Below are positions 47,909 through 57,054 of a DNA stretch of 64,000 nt, piece by piece. How positions within the stretch are numbered: the stretch's first letter is position 1; the number at the start of each line of letters is the position of its first letter. A program made the translations under genes and the position numbers. Source of the DNA: Arthrobacter sp. YN (GTDB lineage: Bacteria; Actinomycetota; Actinomycetes; Actinomycetales; Micrococcaceae); the NCBI RefSeq assembly GCF_002224285.1, contig NZ_CP022436.1, forward strand, positions 4,278,001 through 4,342,000, in the 5' to 3' direction. Below the pieces are notes generated by a model that did no database searches, was not told the DNA's origin, and saw only the letters and a program-made list of their open reading frames with translations.

Positions 47909-47939
47909 TCAAAGTTGAGTCTACTACGCTCAACTTTGA
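47909..47939. promoter_or_regulatory. HspR-type HAIR element before clpB
   Basis: TCAAAGTTGAG and CTCAACTTTGA form a perfect 11-bp inverted repeat. Its core GTTGAGT-N7-GCTCAAC differs from the HAIR consensus CTTGAGT-N7-ACTCAAG mainly at the ends of each arm, with identical spacing. It lies 35 bases before the clpB start and should give heat-shock control by HspR. Confidence 0.85.
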
Positions 47940-48044
47940 TTTCCGGCCCACTGTGTTCCATGTTTGCCCACGGCGAAACCAGTGTCCAGATAAAACCATA
48001 GCTATGTGAATAACAGGCAGCTCCCGCACCCGTAGGCTGGGGCC

Positions 48045-48662
48045 ATGGAGACCATTTCAAGCGCGGACGAACTCGAAGAACTCATAGGCCTGCCCCTCGA
48101 TCGCACACGAAAAAAGGTGCGTACTTCACTTAGCGAGTTCGATCTGCAGTGGCTGGCCGCGAGCCCCTTTTGCGTGGTGTCCACCACGGACGCCCAGGGT
48201 CGCGTGGACGCCTCTCCCAAAGGGGACCCCGCAGGATTCATCCACGTCCTGGACCACCAGACCATTGCCATCCCCGAGCGGCCCGGAAACAAGCTTGCCT
48301 TCGGTTTCCACAACATCCTGGAGAACCCCAACGTCGGCATTCTGTCCGTAGTCCCCGGCCGGACGGACACCTTGCGGATCAACGGCACGGCGCAGATTGT
48401 CCGGGATGCCGATTTCTTCGATCACATGGTGGTCAAGGGACATCGACCCCGCGCCGCCATCGTGGTCACCATTGACGAAGTCTTCACGCACTGCGGCAAA
48501 GCCTTCATGCGCAGCGGCTTGTGGCAGCCTGAAACCTGGGAACCGGAAGGGCTGCCCAGCATCGCGGTCCTGTCCAAGGCCTACACCCAGCCGGAGACAC
48601 CGCTGGAAGAGCTGGAGTCCTACTACGGACCGTCTTACGCCGAGCGGATGTACCGGGACTGA
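48045..48662 (+). CDS. pyridoxamine 5'-phosphate oxidase-like flavin protein
   Basis: A 205-residue protein of the split-barrel FMN-binding fold, of the MSMEG_1061 type: SPFCVVSTTDAQGRVDASPKGD near residue 40 and RPGNKLAFGFHNILENPNVG at about 80, then a Cys-containing C-terminal segment (EVFTHCGKAFMRSGLW). It may bind FMN or F420. The substrate is unknown. It is divergent from clpB and convergent with modC. Confidence 0.85.
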   Translation: METISSADELEELIGLPLDRTRKKVRTSLSEFDLQWLAASPFCVVSTTDAQGRVDASPKGDPAGFIHVLDHQTIAIPERPGNKLAFGFHNILENPNVGILSVVPGRTDTLRINGTAQIVRDADFFDHMVVKGHRPRAAIVVTIDEVFTHCGKAFMRSGLWQPETWEPEGLPSIAVLSKAYTQPETPLEELESYYGPSYAERMYRD

Positions 48663-48665
48663 ACT

Positions 48666-49754
48666 TCACGCCGGGTACAGCGAGACCAGCGCGGACTTGA
48701 CTACGAACCTCACCTCCATGCCAGGCACCAGGCCCAGATCGGCAGAGGCGGCCGGGGTGATGTCGGCGGAAAGGACCTGCGCAGCGTGCCCCAGGCTTGC
48801 GCGCACCCTGATCTGGTCGCCGTGCGGTTCAAGGTCCGTGATGACCACGGGAAAGGAGTTGCGCGGGCTGCCGTGCACCTCACCGGGAAAAACGGAAACG
48901 CTCGACGGCGGGAACGCTGCCACGCCTGCCTGGCCGGACTGGGGTGACCATCCGGGATCATGCTGGCCGGCAAAAACCCGGCCATCCGGCGTCGTAATCC
49001 TGTCCTCACTGAGGGTGCCGGCAACGAGGTTGAGCCCTGCCAAGCCGGCTGCGAAGTGGCTTCTGGGCTTTTCAAGGACCTGGCGCGTAGGGCCTTGCTC
49101 GGCGATCCTTCCGTTTTCCACCACGATGACGCGATCGGCAAGCATGTAGGCATCCAGGACGTCGTGCGTGACAATGATGGCTTTGCGGTCCTGGAGCACC
49201 CTTTTGAGCACGCGGCGCAGCAAGGGAGCCGCGTGGATATCCAGCGCAGCCATGGGCTCGTCAAGAAGGAGGAGTTCCGGTTCGGCTGCCAAGGCTCGGG
49301 CGACTGCGACGCGTTGGGCCTGCCCGCCGGACAATTGGGCGGGCTTCCTGTCGGCCAGGGGCAAGGCATCAACCTCCGCCAGCCAATGCCGGGCAGTTTC
49401 CCGTGCGTCCGCCTTCGAAGCCCCCGCACTGCGCGGTCCGAACGCCACGTTGTCCAATGCGTTCAGGTGGGGAAACAGCAGCGCTTCCTGGGCCAGCAAA
49501 GCAGTCCCCCTGAGGTGCGGTGGGCTCCACAAGTGAGTACCGCCGTCGAGGTTGAACAATGCCCGTTCACCGTTTTTCGCTGTGCGCATCGTCGCCGCCC
49601 CGGAATCCGGTCGAAGCAGGCCGGCGATCACACCCAACAGCGTCGACTTCCCGGCCCCGTTGGGGCCAAGGATGGCAACCGTCTCAGCGTCGTGAAGGCT
49701 GAGGGACATGTCGAAGTTTCTGGCGCCGAGGCTGGCCTGCAGTTCGAAGCTCAC
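48666..49754 (-). CDS. modC: molybdate ABC transporter ATP-binding protein
   Basis: A 362-residue ATPase. Walker A is GPNGAGKST, the signature is [15 protein letters not shown], and Walker B is [14 protein letters not shown]-terminal TOBE/Mop-like domain follows. It overlaps modB by four bases. Together with modA and modB it imports molybdate. Confidence 0.92.
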   Translation of the reverse strand: MSFELQASLGARNFDMSLSLHDAETVAILGPNGAGKSTLLGVIAGLLRPDSGAATMRTAKNGERALFNLDGGTHLWSPPHLRGTALLAQEALLFPHLNALDNVAFGPRSAGASKADARETARHWLAEVDALPLADRKPAQLSGGQAQRVAVARALAAEPELLLLDEPMAALDIHAAPLLRRVLKRVLQDRKAIIVTHDVLDAYMLADRVIVVENGRIAEQGPTRQVLEKPRSHFAAGLAGLNLVAGTLSEDRITTPDGRVFAGQHDPGWSPQSGQAGVAAFPPSSVSVFPGEVHGSPRNSFPVVITDLEPHGDQIRVRASLGHAAQVLSADITPAASADLGLVPGMEVRFVVKSALVSLYPA

Positions 49755-50566
49755 GATGGGACCTCCATGCGATTACTGCTCTGCCGGCGGCCGTAGCTGA
49801 GCCCCACCACGGCAACCGCCACCGCCACCAACACCAAGGACAGTGCGACGGCGGCATCGGCGTCGGTCTCGCGCTGCAGATAGATCTCCAACGGCAACGT
49901 GCGGGTGACACCTTCCAGGCTTCCCGCGAAGGTCAGGGTGGCTCCGAATTCGCCCAAGCTGCGTGCGAAGGACAACACCGCGCCTGACGCGAGCCCCGGC
50001 AGGACCAGTGGCAGCGTCACACGACGGAGGACCGTGGTGGGTCGCGCCCCGAGTGTCGCCGCGACGGCTTCGTATTTGTTTCCGGCGGATCGCAGTGCTC
50101 CTTCCAGGCTGACCACCAGGAACGGCAGGGCCACGAAGGTCTGAGCCAGGACCACCGCCGTGGTGGAGAAGGCGATCTGGATGCCGGCCACCTCCAGGGA
50201 TTTTCCCAGCAGGCCCTGTCGTCCAAAGGTGTACAGCAACGCGATGCCCCCGACGACGGGCGGCAGCACCAGTGGTAAGAGGACAAACGCCCTCAGCAAC
50301 CGCTGGCCCCTAAAGTCGCCGCGCGCCAACACCAACGCCAAAGGAACGCCCAGCACGATGCAGAGCACCGTACTGGCAGCCGAGGTCCGCAGGCTCAGGC
50401 TCAGTGCTGCGAGCGAGGAGTCCGAGGTGATGAGTGGGATGAACTGCGGCCAATTGACCTTGGCCAGCATTGCCACCAACGGCAGGACCACCAGCAGTCC
50501 TCCAACAGCGGCCACGGCATAGATCCACCGCGGGATGCCGTTGTACCCGGACGTGTCTCGTCTCAT
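49751..50566 (-). CDS. modB: molybdate ABC transporter permease
   Basis: A 271-residue permease with five or six helices and the EAA loop [23 protein letters not shown], typical of ModB/CysT-type permeases. The ATG at 50566 is chosen because the longer frame upstream only shadows modA. It follows modA by 16 bases and overlaps modC. Confidence 0.93.
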   Translation of the reverse strand: MRRDTSGYNGIPRWIYAVAAVGGLLVVLPLVAMLAKVNWPQFIPLITSDSSLAALSLSLRTSAASTVLCIVLGVPLALVLARGDFRGQRLLRAFVLLPLVLPPVVGGIALLYTFGRQGLLGKSLEVAGIQIAFSTTAVVLAQTFVALPFLVVSLEGALRSAGNKYEAVAATLGARPTTVLRRVTLPLVLPGLASGAVLSFARSLGEFGATLTFAGSLEGVTRTLPLEIYLQRETDADAAVALSLVLVAVAVAVVGLSYGRRQSSNRMEVPS

Positions 50567-50582
50567 CAGCGTTCCCGGTCCG

Positions 50583-51383
50583 CTACGGCGTGCCGAAGCC
50601 GGCGTCGCCCAGGATCTTCTTGCCGTCGTCGCCGGTGACCATGGCAATGAATGCCGCCGCCAACGCCTTGTTCTTGCTGGTACCCACTGTGGCGATGGGG
50701 TAGGTGTTGACGGCTTGGTCTGATTCCGGGAAGGGGATGCCCTCGACCTTGTCGCCGGCTCCCTTGACGTCAGTGACATAGACCAGGCCCGCGTCGGCTT
50801 CCTGGGAGGTCACCTTACCCAGGACATCGGTCACGGACGATTCCTCGCTGACCGGGATCAAGGTGGTTCCGGTTGCCTTCTCAACGGCGTCCGCGGCTGC
50901 CCCACAGGGCACCTGACTCGCGCAGGTGACCACCTTGACTCCGGGTTTGGCCAAGTCGGCAAAGGAAGAGATCGACGCCGGATTGCTGGGTGGGACGGCA
51001 ATCTCGAGGACGTTGGTGGCGAAGTCGGTCGCCGTACCGTCCACGAGTTTGGCATCGGCAAGCTTGGCCATGTTCTTGGTGTCGGCTGAGGCGAACACGT
51101 CGGCGGGGGCGCCCTGGGTGATCTGCGTGACCAGGTCGGAGGAGCCGGCGAAGCTCAGATTCACCGTGGTGCCCGGGTTCTTGGCTTCGAAGTCTTCGGC
51201 CAATTGAGTGAAGGTCGTTTTCAGGGATGCTGCGGCGAAAACGGTGATCTCTCCGGACAGCTGCCCCAACGTGCCACTGCCGCTGGTAGCAGGGACTGGC
51301 GTGCCTGAAGCGCAGCCCGCCAGGCTGGCAGCAAGGGCGCCTGCAAGCATCAGGCCGATGAGGGGCTTACGGGTGAGGCTCAT
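50583..51383 (-). CDS. modA: molybdate-binding lipoprotein
   Basis: A 266-residue binding protein with the lipobox LAGC after a hydrophobic signal. The oxyanion-binding strand [16 protein letters not shown] and [11 protein letters not shown] segments fit the ModA family, followed by [16 protein letters not shown]. The start overlaps the stop of the upstream regulator (ATGA). Confidence 0.94.
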   Translation of the reverse strand: MSLTRKPLIGLMLAGALAASLAGCASGTPVPATSGSGTLGQLSGEITVFAAASLKTTFTQLAEDFEAKNPGTTVNLSFAGSSDLVTQITQGAPADVFASADTKNMAKLADAKLVDGTATDFATNVLEIAVPPSNPASISSFADLAKPGVKVVTCASQVPCGAAADAVEKATGTTLIPVSEESSVTDVLGKVTSQEADAGLVYVTDVKGAGDKVEGIPFPESDQAVNTYPIATVGTSKNKALAAAFIAMVTGDDGKKILGDAGFGTP

Positions 51384-51790
51384 ACGATGCTCTTTCCCTG
51401 AGGAGTCTCGATGATGACCGTGGTGGCCTTGACCACGGCGGTGGCTACCGAACCAAGTTCCAGGCCGAGCTCGGTGACGGCTTCACTGCTCATGAGTGAC
51501 ACCACCCGGAAAGGCCCGCATTGAAGCTCCACTTGCGCCATGACCTTGTCCGCGGTGATCCCCGTGACCAAGCCAACGAACCGGTTCCGGGCTGAACTTC
51601 CTGTCCGGGAGGGATCGTCGGGAAGGTGTGATTGCTCGCGGGCAAGCGTTGCGAGTTCCAAGCCATCCACTGCGAGGCGCCCGGCCGGGTCCTTCTGGGC
51701 GGTCAGCGTTCCGTTTTCCGTCCAGCGCCTCACAGTATCGTCGCTGACACCGAGGAAGCGTGCGGCTTCGGAGATTCGTATTTGCGGCAT
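51380..51790 (-). CDS. HTH-Mop molybdate-responsive regulator
   Basis: A 136-residue protein. A MerR/excisionase-like HTH (ISEAARFLGVSDDTVRRWTENG) is followed by a TOBE/Mop domain beginning ARNRFVGLVTGITADKVMA, the molybdate-binding module. It is a compact counterpart of ModE, leading the modABC operon and probably repressing it when molybdate is plentiful. The start is ATG 51790, with a direct repeat around it. Confidence 0.85.
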   Translation of the reverse strand: MPQIRISEAARFLGVSDDTVRRWTENGTLTAQKDPAGRLAVDGLELATLAREQSHLPDDPSRTGSSARNRFVGLVTGITADKVMAQVELQCGPFRVVSLMSSEAVTELGLELGSVATAVVKATTVIIETPQGKSIV

Positions 51791-51818
51791 GGAATGAGTG
51801 TAGGTCCGTATTTGCGGC
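51777..51818. promoter_or_regulatory. 12-bp direct repeat at the mod operon start
   Basis: CGTATTTGCGGC occurs at 51777-51788 and 51807-51818, 30 bp apart. The first copy overlaps the regulator start codon. Spacing near three helical turns would place both on one DNA face, so it may be an operator for the HTH-Mop protein. Confidence 0.4.
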
Positions 51819-52023
51819 TTTGGCATCACAATCTCAACGCAAACGAAATGTGACTACCCAGGGCCTCGGCGCACCCTTTGCCGCATGGCGCAACCGTCAG
51901 CACTGGTGCGCGGCGCGCGAAGTGGTGGGCCGCCGTCGTCGTGCCCCGTTGTGCTCTAGCACCAAAGGACCCGCCGCCGTACCCTGTTCTAGGGAGAGAG
52001 TCTTAGGCGCGAAGGAGCGTCCC

Positions 52024-53358
52024 ATGGAATGGATTCGACCGGACAACCCCACCTATGACGAGGCCCGGAAACTCTTCAACGCGATGATCGACCGCAGGCC
52101 GGCGGTGATCGCCAAATGTTCTGATCCCGGCGAGGTTGCTGAGGCACTCAGATACGCGCACAACCACAATCTGGATGTCGCGGTTCGTTCCGGCGGCCAT
52201 TCGGTGGCGGGCATGTCCACCAATGATGGCGGGCTGGTGGTCGATGTACGCCCGATGAAGTCCATCAGCGTCAACACAGAGGCGAAGACCGCTACAGCGG
52301 GTGCCGGGCTCACGTGGGGCGAGTTCGACCGCGCAACCCAGCAGTACGGTTTGGCAGTGACCGGCGGCCGTGCTTCCACAACGGGCGTCTCCGGCTTCAC
52401 CTTGGGCGGGGGCTCCGGGTGGCTGGAGCGGTCCTACGGCTTCGCATGCGACAACCTGCTTTCGGTGGACCTGGTCACAGCGTCCGGAGACCGGGTGACC
52501 GCCAGCCCGGGCGAAAACCCCGAGTTGTTCTGGGCACTCCACGGCGGTGGCGGGAACTTCGGAGTGGCAACGTCCCTGACCTTCAAACTGCACGACGTCG
52601 GCCCCACCGTGATGGCTGGCCTGATGCTGTTTCCTGGTGAGGATGCCATGGATTTGTCCCGGGCCTACCGCCAACTCGCCCTTGACGCGCCCGACGCCGT
52701 AGGGACAGCACTCGTGTACCTCACCGCTCCACCCGAAGAATTCGTCCCGGAGGACATGGTGGGCAAACTCGCCGTCGGCATGGCCTACATCCATGCCGGC
52801 GATGTCGAGGCAGGCGAGGAACACGCCAAACCGTTCAAGGAGCTCGGTCCGAGTGTGGACCTGGTGGCGCCCATGGGTTACGCAGACTTCCAATGCATGA
52901 TCGATGACCCTCCGGACCATTACAACTATTGGAGCGCGGACTATCACAACGAACTCTCTGACGACGCCCTGGACGTGCTGGTGGACTCGGCCCAACGCCT
53001 TCCGGGACCGAACTCCCAGCAGTTGGTGGCACGTTGGGGCGGAGCAGTGGCTGGGCCCGCTGCGGCGAACACACCGCTGCAACACCGCGGCGCAGCATGG
53101 GTCAGCCATCCGTTCGGCCTGTCCGAAACAAGGGAGGGCGGGCAAGAGGCCAAAGCGTGGGTGAAGCAATTCAGGCAAGACATCGCTCCCCACACCACGG
53201 GCGGCGTGTGGCTGAACTTCATCGGCGACGAAGGCCAGGACCGCATCATGGCTGCCTACGGCGAACAGAACTACCGGCGGCTGTCCAAGGTGAAAGGTCA
53301 GTTCGATCCGGATAACGTGTTCCGCGGCAACCAGAACATCCTGCCCGCCGAGCGCTGA
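52024..53358 (+). CDS. FAD-linked oxidoreductase (berberine-bridge type)
   Basis: A 444-residue enzyme. The PCMH-type FAD domain has VRSGGHSVAG, with the His that usually carries covalent FAD, then GRASTTGVSGFTLGGGSGWL. The C-terminal BBE motif is NPDNVFRGNQNI-like (here DPDNVFRGNQNI). It oxidises an unknown sugar or alcohol. The start at 52024 has AAGGAG seven bases upstream; it stands alone. Confidence 0.9.
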   Translation: MEWIRPDNPTYDEARKLFNAMIDRRPAVIAKCSDPGEVAEALRYAHNHNLDVAVRSGGHSVAGMSTNDGGLVVDVRPMKSISVNTEAKTATAGAGLTWGEFDRATQQYGLAVTGGRASTTGVSGFTLGGGSGWLERSYGFACDNLLSVDLVTASGDRVTASPGENPELFWALHGGGGNFGVATSLTFKLHDVGPTVMAGLMLFPGEDAMDLSRAYRQLALDAPDAVGTALVYLTAPPEEFVPEDMVGKLAVGMAYIHAGDVEAGEEHAKPFKELGPSVDLVAPMGYADFQCMIDDPPDHYNYWSADYHNELSDDALDVLVDSAQRLPGPNSQQLVARWGGAVAGPAAANTPLQHRGAAWVSHPFGLSETREGGQEAKAWVKQFRQDIAPHTTGGVWLNFIGDEGQDRIMAAYGEQNYRRLSKVKGQFDPDNVFRGNQNILPAER

Positions 53359-53492
53359 GATTTTCCTAGGCTCCTTCCCAGTTGCCGTGAACAGTACGGG
53401 CAGTGAAGCCCGAATTTCCGGGGCGGCAGCACGGCGGTAGACGTCCCGACGGCCGGCAACTGGGAAGGATCGCTTGGGACTACACTTTGGCA

Positions 53493-54362
53493 ATGGCCGT
53501 CTACATCGATCCGCCCTTGTGGCCAGCGCACGGGACCGTTTTTTCGCATCTGGTATCGGATTCATCGCTGGATGAGCTTCATGCTTTCGCAGCCGCTGCC
53601 GGGGTTCCGGAGAGGGCCTTCGACGGAGACCACTACGACGTTCCCGAACGGCGGTACGACGACCTGGTCCTCGCCGGCGCCATCCCCGTTGAGGCTCGGA
53701 TCCTGGTCCGTAAACTCATTGCCAGCGGGCTGCGGATTCCTGCGCGGGAACGGAGCAAAGCCTTGACGGTCCCGCTCATGGAACGGTGGAACAGCATCTT
53801 TCCCGGCCACGAGGAGTTGGGCCTCGAACTCCTGGAACGGTGGGGCGAGGACGGCCGGAAGTATCACAGCCGCACCCACCTTCTGGCAGTTCTTGAGGCC
53901 CTGGACGTTCTCACCGAACCAGCCCTGCCTGCACGGACCGTCTCCTTGGCCGCGTGGTTTCACGACGCTGTTTATGAAGGTGTGGCCGGCCAGGATGAGG
54001 AAGACTCAGCTCTGTTGGCCGAGGACCGGCTGACAGCCGCGGGGCTTTCCCCCGCCGATGTGGCCGAAGTGGCGCGGCTGGTCCGGCTCACGTCCTCGCA
54101 CTCCCCCGAGCCCGGTGACCATGCCGGCGCCCTGCTCTGCGACGCCGATCTCTCCGTCCTCGGTGGCGACGAGCAAGCCTATGCACGCTACCTGGCGGCC
54201 GTCCGCGAAGACTACACTCACGTCAGCGACGCCGACTTCGCAAAGGGGCGCGCCGCCGTCGTACGTCATCTTCTGGGACTTGATCCGCTGTTCCATGGCG
54301 AACGAGCCAAAACGCTGTGGCTCGACGCCGCGCGCCGCAACCTCGCGGCGGAACTCGCGTGA
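53493..54362 (+). CDS. DUF4031 and HD-domain fusion protein
   Basis: A 289-residue protein. The first 85 residues are the DUF4031 pattern (VYIDPPLWPAHGTVFSHLVSD, then a YDVPERRYDDLV block). The rest is a metal-dependent HD domain: YHSRTHLLAVLEAL, AAWFHDAVYEG, and LCDADLSVLG. It could hydrolyse a nucleotide or other phosphate ester. The start at 53493 lacks a ribosome site but follows a TACACT box, so the message may be leaderless. It overlaps the next gene by four bases. Confidence 0.85.
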   Translation: MAVYIDPPLWPAHGTVFSHLVSDSSLDELHAFAAAAGVPERAFDGDHYDVPERRYDDLVLAGAIPVEARILVRKLIASGLRIPARERSKALTVPLMERWNSIFPGHEELGLELLERWGEDGRKYHSRTHLLAVLEALDVLTEPALPARTVSLAAWFHDAVYEGVAGQDEEDSALLAEDRLTAAGLSPADVAEVARLVRLTSSHSPEPGDHAGALLCDADLSVLGGDEQAYARYLAAVREDYTHVSDADFAKGRAAVVRHLLGLDPLFHGERAKTLWLDAARRNLAAELA

Positions 54363-55135
54363 GCGGTTCCGACAGCGAACCTGGTGCACCGCAGCGGCAG
54401 CTTCCGTACGCTGTCCGGTTCGAATGGGGGCTCGACGGCGCCCGCGCGGTAGTGCCCGGAGCCGACCTTGCGGTGGTGGTTGACGTCCTGTCGTTCACCA
54501 CGTGCGTGAGTGTTGCGGTGGACCGCGGGGCGATGGTGTTTCCCTACCGCTGGCATGACGCCTCGGCGGGTGAGTTCGCGGCCCGACATGATGCTTTGCT
54601 CGCGGGACCCCGGGATACTGAAGGCCTGAGCTTGTCGCCGTCCAGCCTCCGCCGGGCCCGCGTGCTGGATCGCGTGGTTCTCCCCTCTCCCAACGGGTCG
54701 ACCATCAGCCACGAGCTTGCGTCATCGGCTCGCCAGGTGGTGGCGGTCTCGCTCCGGAATGCCGCAGCGACTGCCGACTGGGTCCGCGCCACCTTGCCCC
54801 CAGAGGCCGTAATTGCCGTGATCGCGGCGGGTGAAAAGTGGACGGACGGGGCGTTGCGGCCGGCGTTGGAGGATCAGTTGGGGGCGGGCGCGTTCATCGC
54901 CGGGCTGGCAGCGACCGGGCGCCGAAGTCTCTCCCCGGAGGCGGCGGCTGCTGCGGCGGCCTTCGACGCCGCCGAGCCCCGGCTGGGCGCCATTCTTCGG
55001 GGCTGTTCCAGTGGACGCGAACTGATCGACGGCGGTTTTGCGGACGATGTCAGCATCGCGGCGGAGTTGGACGGCAGTTCCGTGGTGGCCCTCCTCAAAG
55101 ACGGAGCCTTTCAGGGCATGGCCCTCCCCGATTAG
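54359..55135 (+). CDS. ComB-like 2-phosphosulfolactate phosphatase family protein
   Basis: A 258-residue protein of the ComB fold, with VVVDVLSFTTCVSVAVDRG and the LPSPNGSTIS nucleophile region, then IAAGEKWTDGALRPALED. ComB acts in coenzyme M synthesis in archaea; in actinobacteria the substrate is unlikely to be the same. It starts at GTG overlapping the HD-protein stop, so the two may form one enzyme pathway. Confidence 0.85.
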   Translation: MSGSDSEPGAPQRQLPYAVRFEWGLDGARAVVPGADLAVVVDVLSFTTCVSVAVDRGAMVFPYRWHDASAGEFAARHDALLAGPRDTEGLSLSPSSLRRARVLDRVVLPSPNGSTISHELASSARQVVAVSLRNAAATADWVRATLPPEAVIAVIAAGEKWTDGALRPALEDQLGAGAFIAGLAATGRRSLSPEAAAAAAAFDAAEPRLGAILRGCSSGRELIDGGFADDVSIAAELDGSSVVALLKDGAFQGMALPD

Positions 55136-55191
55136 ACGCTCCGCTGCAGATTGGACGGTAGGAATCGTCCGCACTGCAGCGAGTCGTCTAA
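55132..55191. terminator. long hairpin between convergent comB-like and yccF genes
   Basis: An 18-base arm starting TTAGACG pairs with an arm ending CGTCTAA with three mismatches, and an inner GGACG-CGTCC helix extends it. It has no clear T tail, but its position between convergent genes suggests two-way termination. Confidence 0.55.
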
Positions 55192-55205
55192 ATGGACGGT
55201 TTTGC

Positions 55206-55607
55206 CTAGCGGTAGGTGCTGACGAACGGCTGGTTGGTGGGGACGATCTGCTTGCCCAGCGGCATCAAGGAGACCGGGATGAGCTTCAGGTTGGCGATGG
55301 CCAGCGGAATCCCAATGATGGTGATGGCCATGGCAAACGCGGTGACCACGTGACCGATCGCGATCCAGATGCCCGCAACGAGCAGCCAGATCACGTTACC
55401 GAGGAGCGCGAACACCCCGGCACCGCCCGGCTTCTCCACCACCATTTGACCGAAGGGCCACAGGCAGTAAGCACCGATCCGGAACGAAGCGATGCCCCAC
55501 GGGATGGTCACGATGAGCACGCAGCAAATGATGCCTGCCGCGAAGTAACCCAAGGCCAGCCAGAACCCACCAAAGACGAGCCAGATGATGTTAAGGAGCG
55601 TTTTCAT
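55206..55607 (-). CDS. yccF: YccF-domain membrane protein
   Basis: A 133-residue protein of two YccF repeats. Each has a hydrophobic pair of helices around N-x-I-W-L-V-F-G-G and TIPWGIASFR or IIGIPLAIANLK. It is an inner-membrane protein of unknown function. The start is MKTLLNII at 55607. Confidence 0.88.
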   Translation of the reverse strand: MKTLLNIIWLVFGGFWLALGYFAAGIICCVLIVTIPWGIASFRIGAYCLWPFGQMVVEKPGGAGVFALLGNVIWLLVAGIWIAIGHVVTAFAMAITIIGIPLAIANLKLIPVSLMPLGKQIVPTNQPFVSTYR

Positions 55608-55694
55608 AATTCCCATTCTCCCCTGTGGGCCTGACAAAAAGCCTAGGGGTCTGCCCTGATTCTTCCCTGACCCGTGGATGTGTTTCTGCGCGGC

Positions 55695-56144
55695 TCAGGC
55701 CAGCAGTTGGTCCAGCTTGTCGAACGAGGTGTTCCAGCCATCGCGGGTCATGTCCACCCACTCCTGGGATTCAAACGGTCCCTGCGTGACGTTCATACGG
55801 GTACGGCCGTTGAGGTCCTCGAATTCCAGGCGCATCTCCTCGAACTCGTGATCGGCGTCCGGAGCGGCTTTGGCTTTAGCGACCAGAAGAGCCGGGGTTT
55901 CCAGTTCCGTGATCACGGCTTCAATGGGGGCTTCCTGCTCGCCGTCCTCGTCCGACCACACCATGACCACCTGCCAGATGCCGCCCACCCGCGGCTCAAC
56001 GATGATTTTCTCGCGCGGAGCTTCCACTTCCACGGGTCCGAACCACTGCGCAAGCTTGTCCGGCTCCATCCAGGCGTCGAAAACCTTCTCACGCGGGGCA
56101 TCAAACTCGCGGCTCATGGTCAGGGTGAAGTGTTCCGTGCTCAT
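55695..56144 (-). CDS. SRPBCC (AHSA1-like) protein
   Basis: A 149-residue START-like fold protein. Marks are REFDAPREKVFDAWMEPDKLAQWFGP at its start, taken in part, and the C-terminal GWNTSFDKLDQLL helix. Such proteins bind hydrophobic ligands. The start at 56144 is preceded by AGGAG; earlier in-frame Met codons are ignored. Confidence 0.88.
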   Translation of the reverse strand: MSTEHFTLTMSREFDAPREKVFDAWMEPDKLAQWFGPVEVEAPREKIIVEPRVGGIWQVVMVWSDEDGEQEAPIEAVITELETPALLVAKAKAAPDADHEFEEMRLEFEDLNGRTRMNVTQGPFESQEWVDMTRDGWNTSFDKLDQLLA

Positions 56145-56212
56145 TGCTTGACTCCTGGTATCCGTGTGATTCGTACTCTTGGGAGCGAGTCTAGAGGGTG
56201 CCACCGACAAGC

Positions 56213-56360
56213 AGGCGGGAAGTGAGCGAGCGATCCGTTCAAGCACGCGGGAAGTGGGAGAGCGATCCGTTCAAGCAGGCGGGAAGTGGGAGAGCGATCC
56301 GTTCAAGCACGCGGGAAGTGAGCGAGCGATCCGTTCAAGCAGGCGGGAAGTGAGCGAGCG
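56213..56360 (-). repeat. 32-bp tandem repeat array after trpF
   Basis: Five units of A(G/C)GCGGGAAGTGAGCGAGCG type begin at 56213, 56245, 56277, 56309 and 56341, exactly 32 bp apart. Read on the minus strand the first unit starts directly after the trpF stop codon. Confidence 0.92.
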
Positions 56361-56957
56361 TCAGGCTTTGGCTGCTTCGACGAACGCGCGGATCTTGGCC
56401 AGGTCCTTCACGCCGCGGGATGACTCGACACCGGAGGACACGTCCACACCCCACGCGCCGGCCGCAGTTGCTGCGAAGGCTACGTTGCCGGATTCCAGTC
56501 CCCCGGCGAGCAGCCACTCGCGGCCGTCGAGCCCCTTGGCTCGGACCGATGCGTAGTCCCAGGCCTCCCCGGACCCCGGCACCGCGGCGTCAACCAGGAA
56601 CACGTCCTCGCCCAGATCAGCGAACTCGTCCTGTGAGGCACCCATGGTGACGGCCCGGATGAGCCGCAGCCCGGCGTCGTGCACTGTTTTTACGTCGTCT
56701 GCAGTCCGGTGGCCATGGAGCTGCACCCACTCGAGTCCAGCCGCACGGGCCGTGGCCACGGCATCAGCCGCGGACTCGTGCCGGAACACGCCCACTGCAC
56801 GAACACCGTCCGGAACCAGCGGGAGCAAAATGCGCACCTGATCCGGGCTGACTTCGCGCGGGCTGGCAGTGAGCACGAACCCAACGGCGTCCGCACCGGC
56901 GTCGACGGCTTCACGGACGGATTCCGGCGTGCTCAAGCCGCACACTTTGACGAACAT
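56361..56957 (-). CDS. trpF: phosphoribosylanthranilate isomerase
   Basis: A 198-residue TIM barrel catalysing the third step of tryptophan synthesis. The catalytic Cys is in FVKVCGLSTPE, the Asp in DAGADAVGFV and later FLVDAAVPGSG; the C-terminal AWGVDVSSGVESSRG binds phosphate. The start at 56957 has GGAGG seven bases before it. Other trp genes are not nearby. Confidence 0.94.
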   Translation of the reverse strand: MFVKVCGLSTPESVREAVDAGADAVGFVLTASPREVSPDQVRILLPLVPDGVRAVGVFRHESAADAVATARAAGLEWVQLHGHRTADDVKTVHDAGLRLIRAVTMGASQDEFADLGEDVFLVDAAVPGSGEAWDYASVRAKGLDGREWLLAGGLESGNVAFAATAAGAWGVDVSSGVESSRGVKDLAKIRAFVEAAKA

Positions 56958-57054
56958 TCCCGTGCCTCCAGCCAATCTCGCAACGTTTTCCACATATGAC
57001 GTTAGCAAGCCGAATTGCCAACGCAGAAGCGGTGTCCACCACTAGGCTGGTTGG

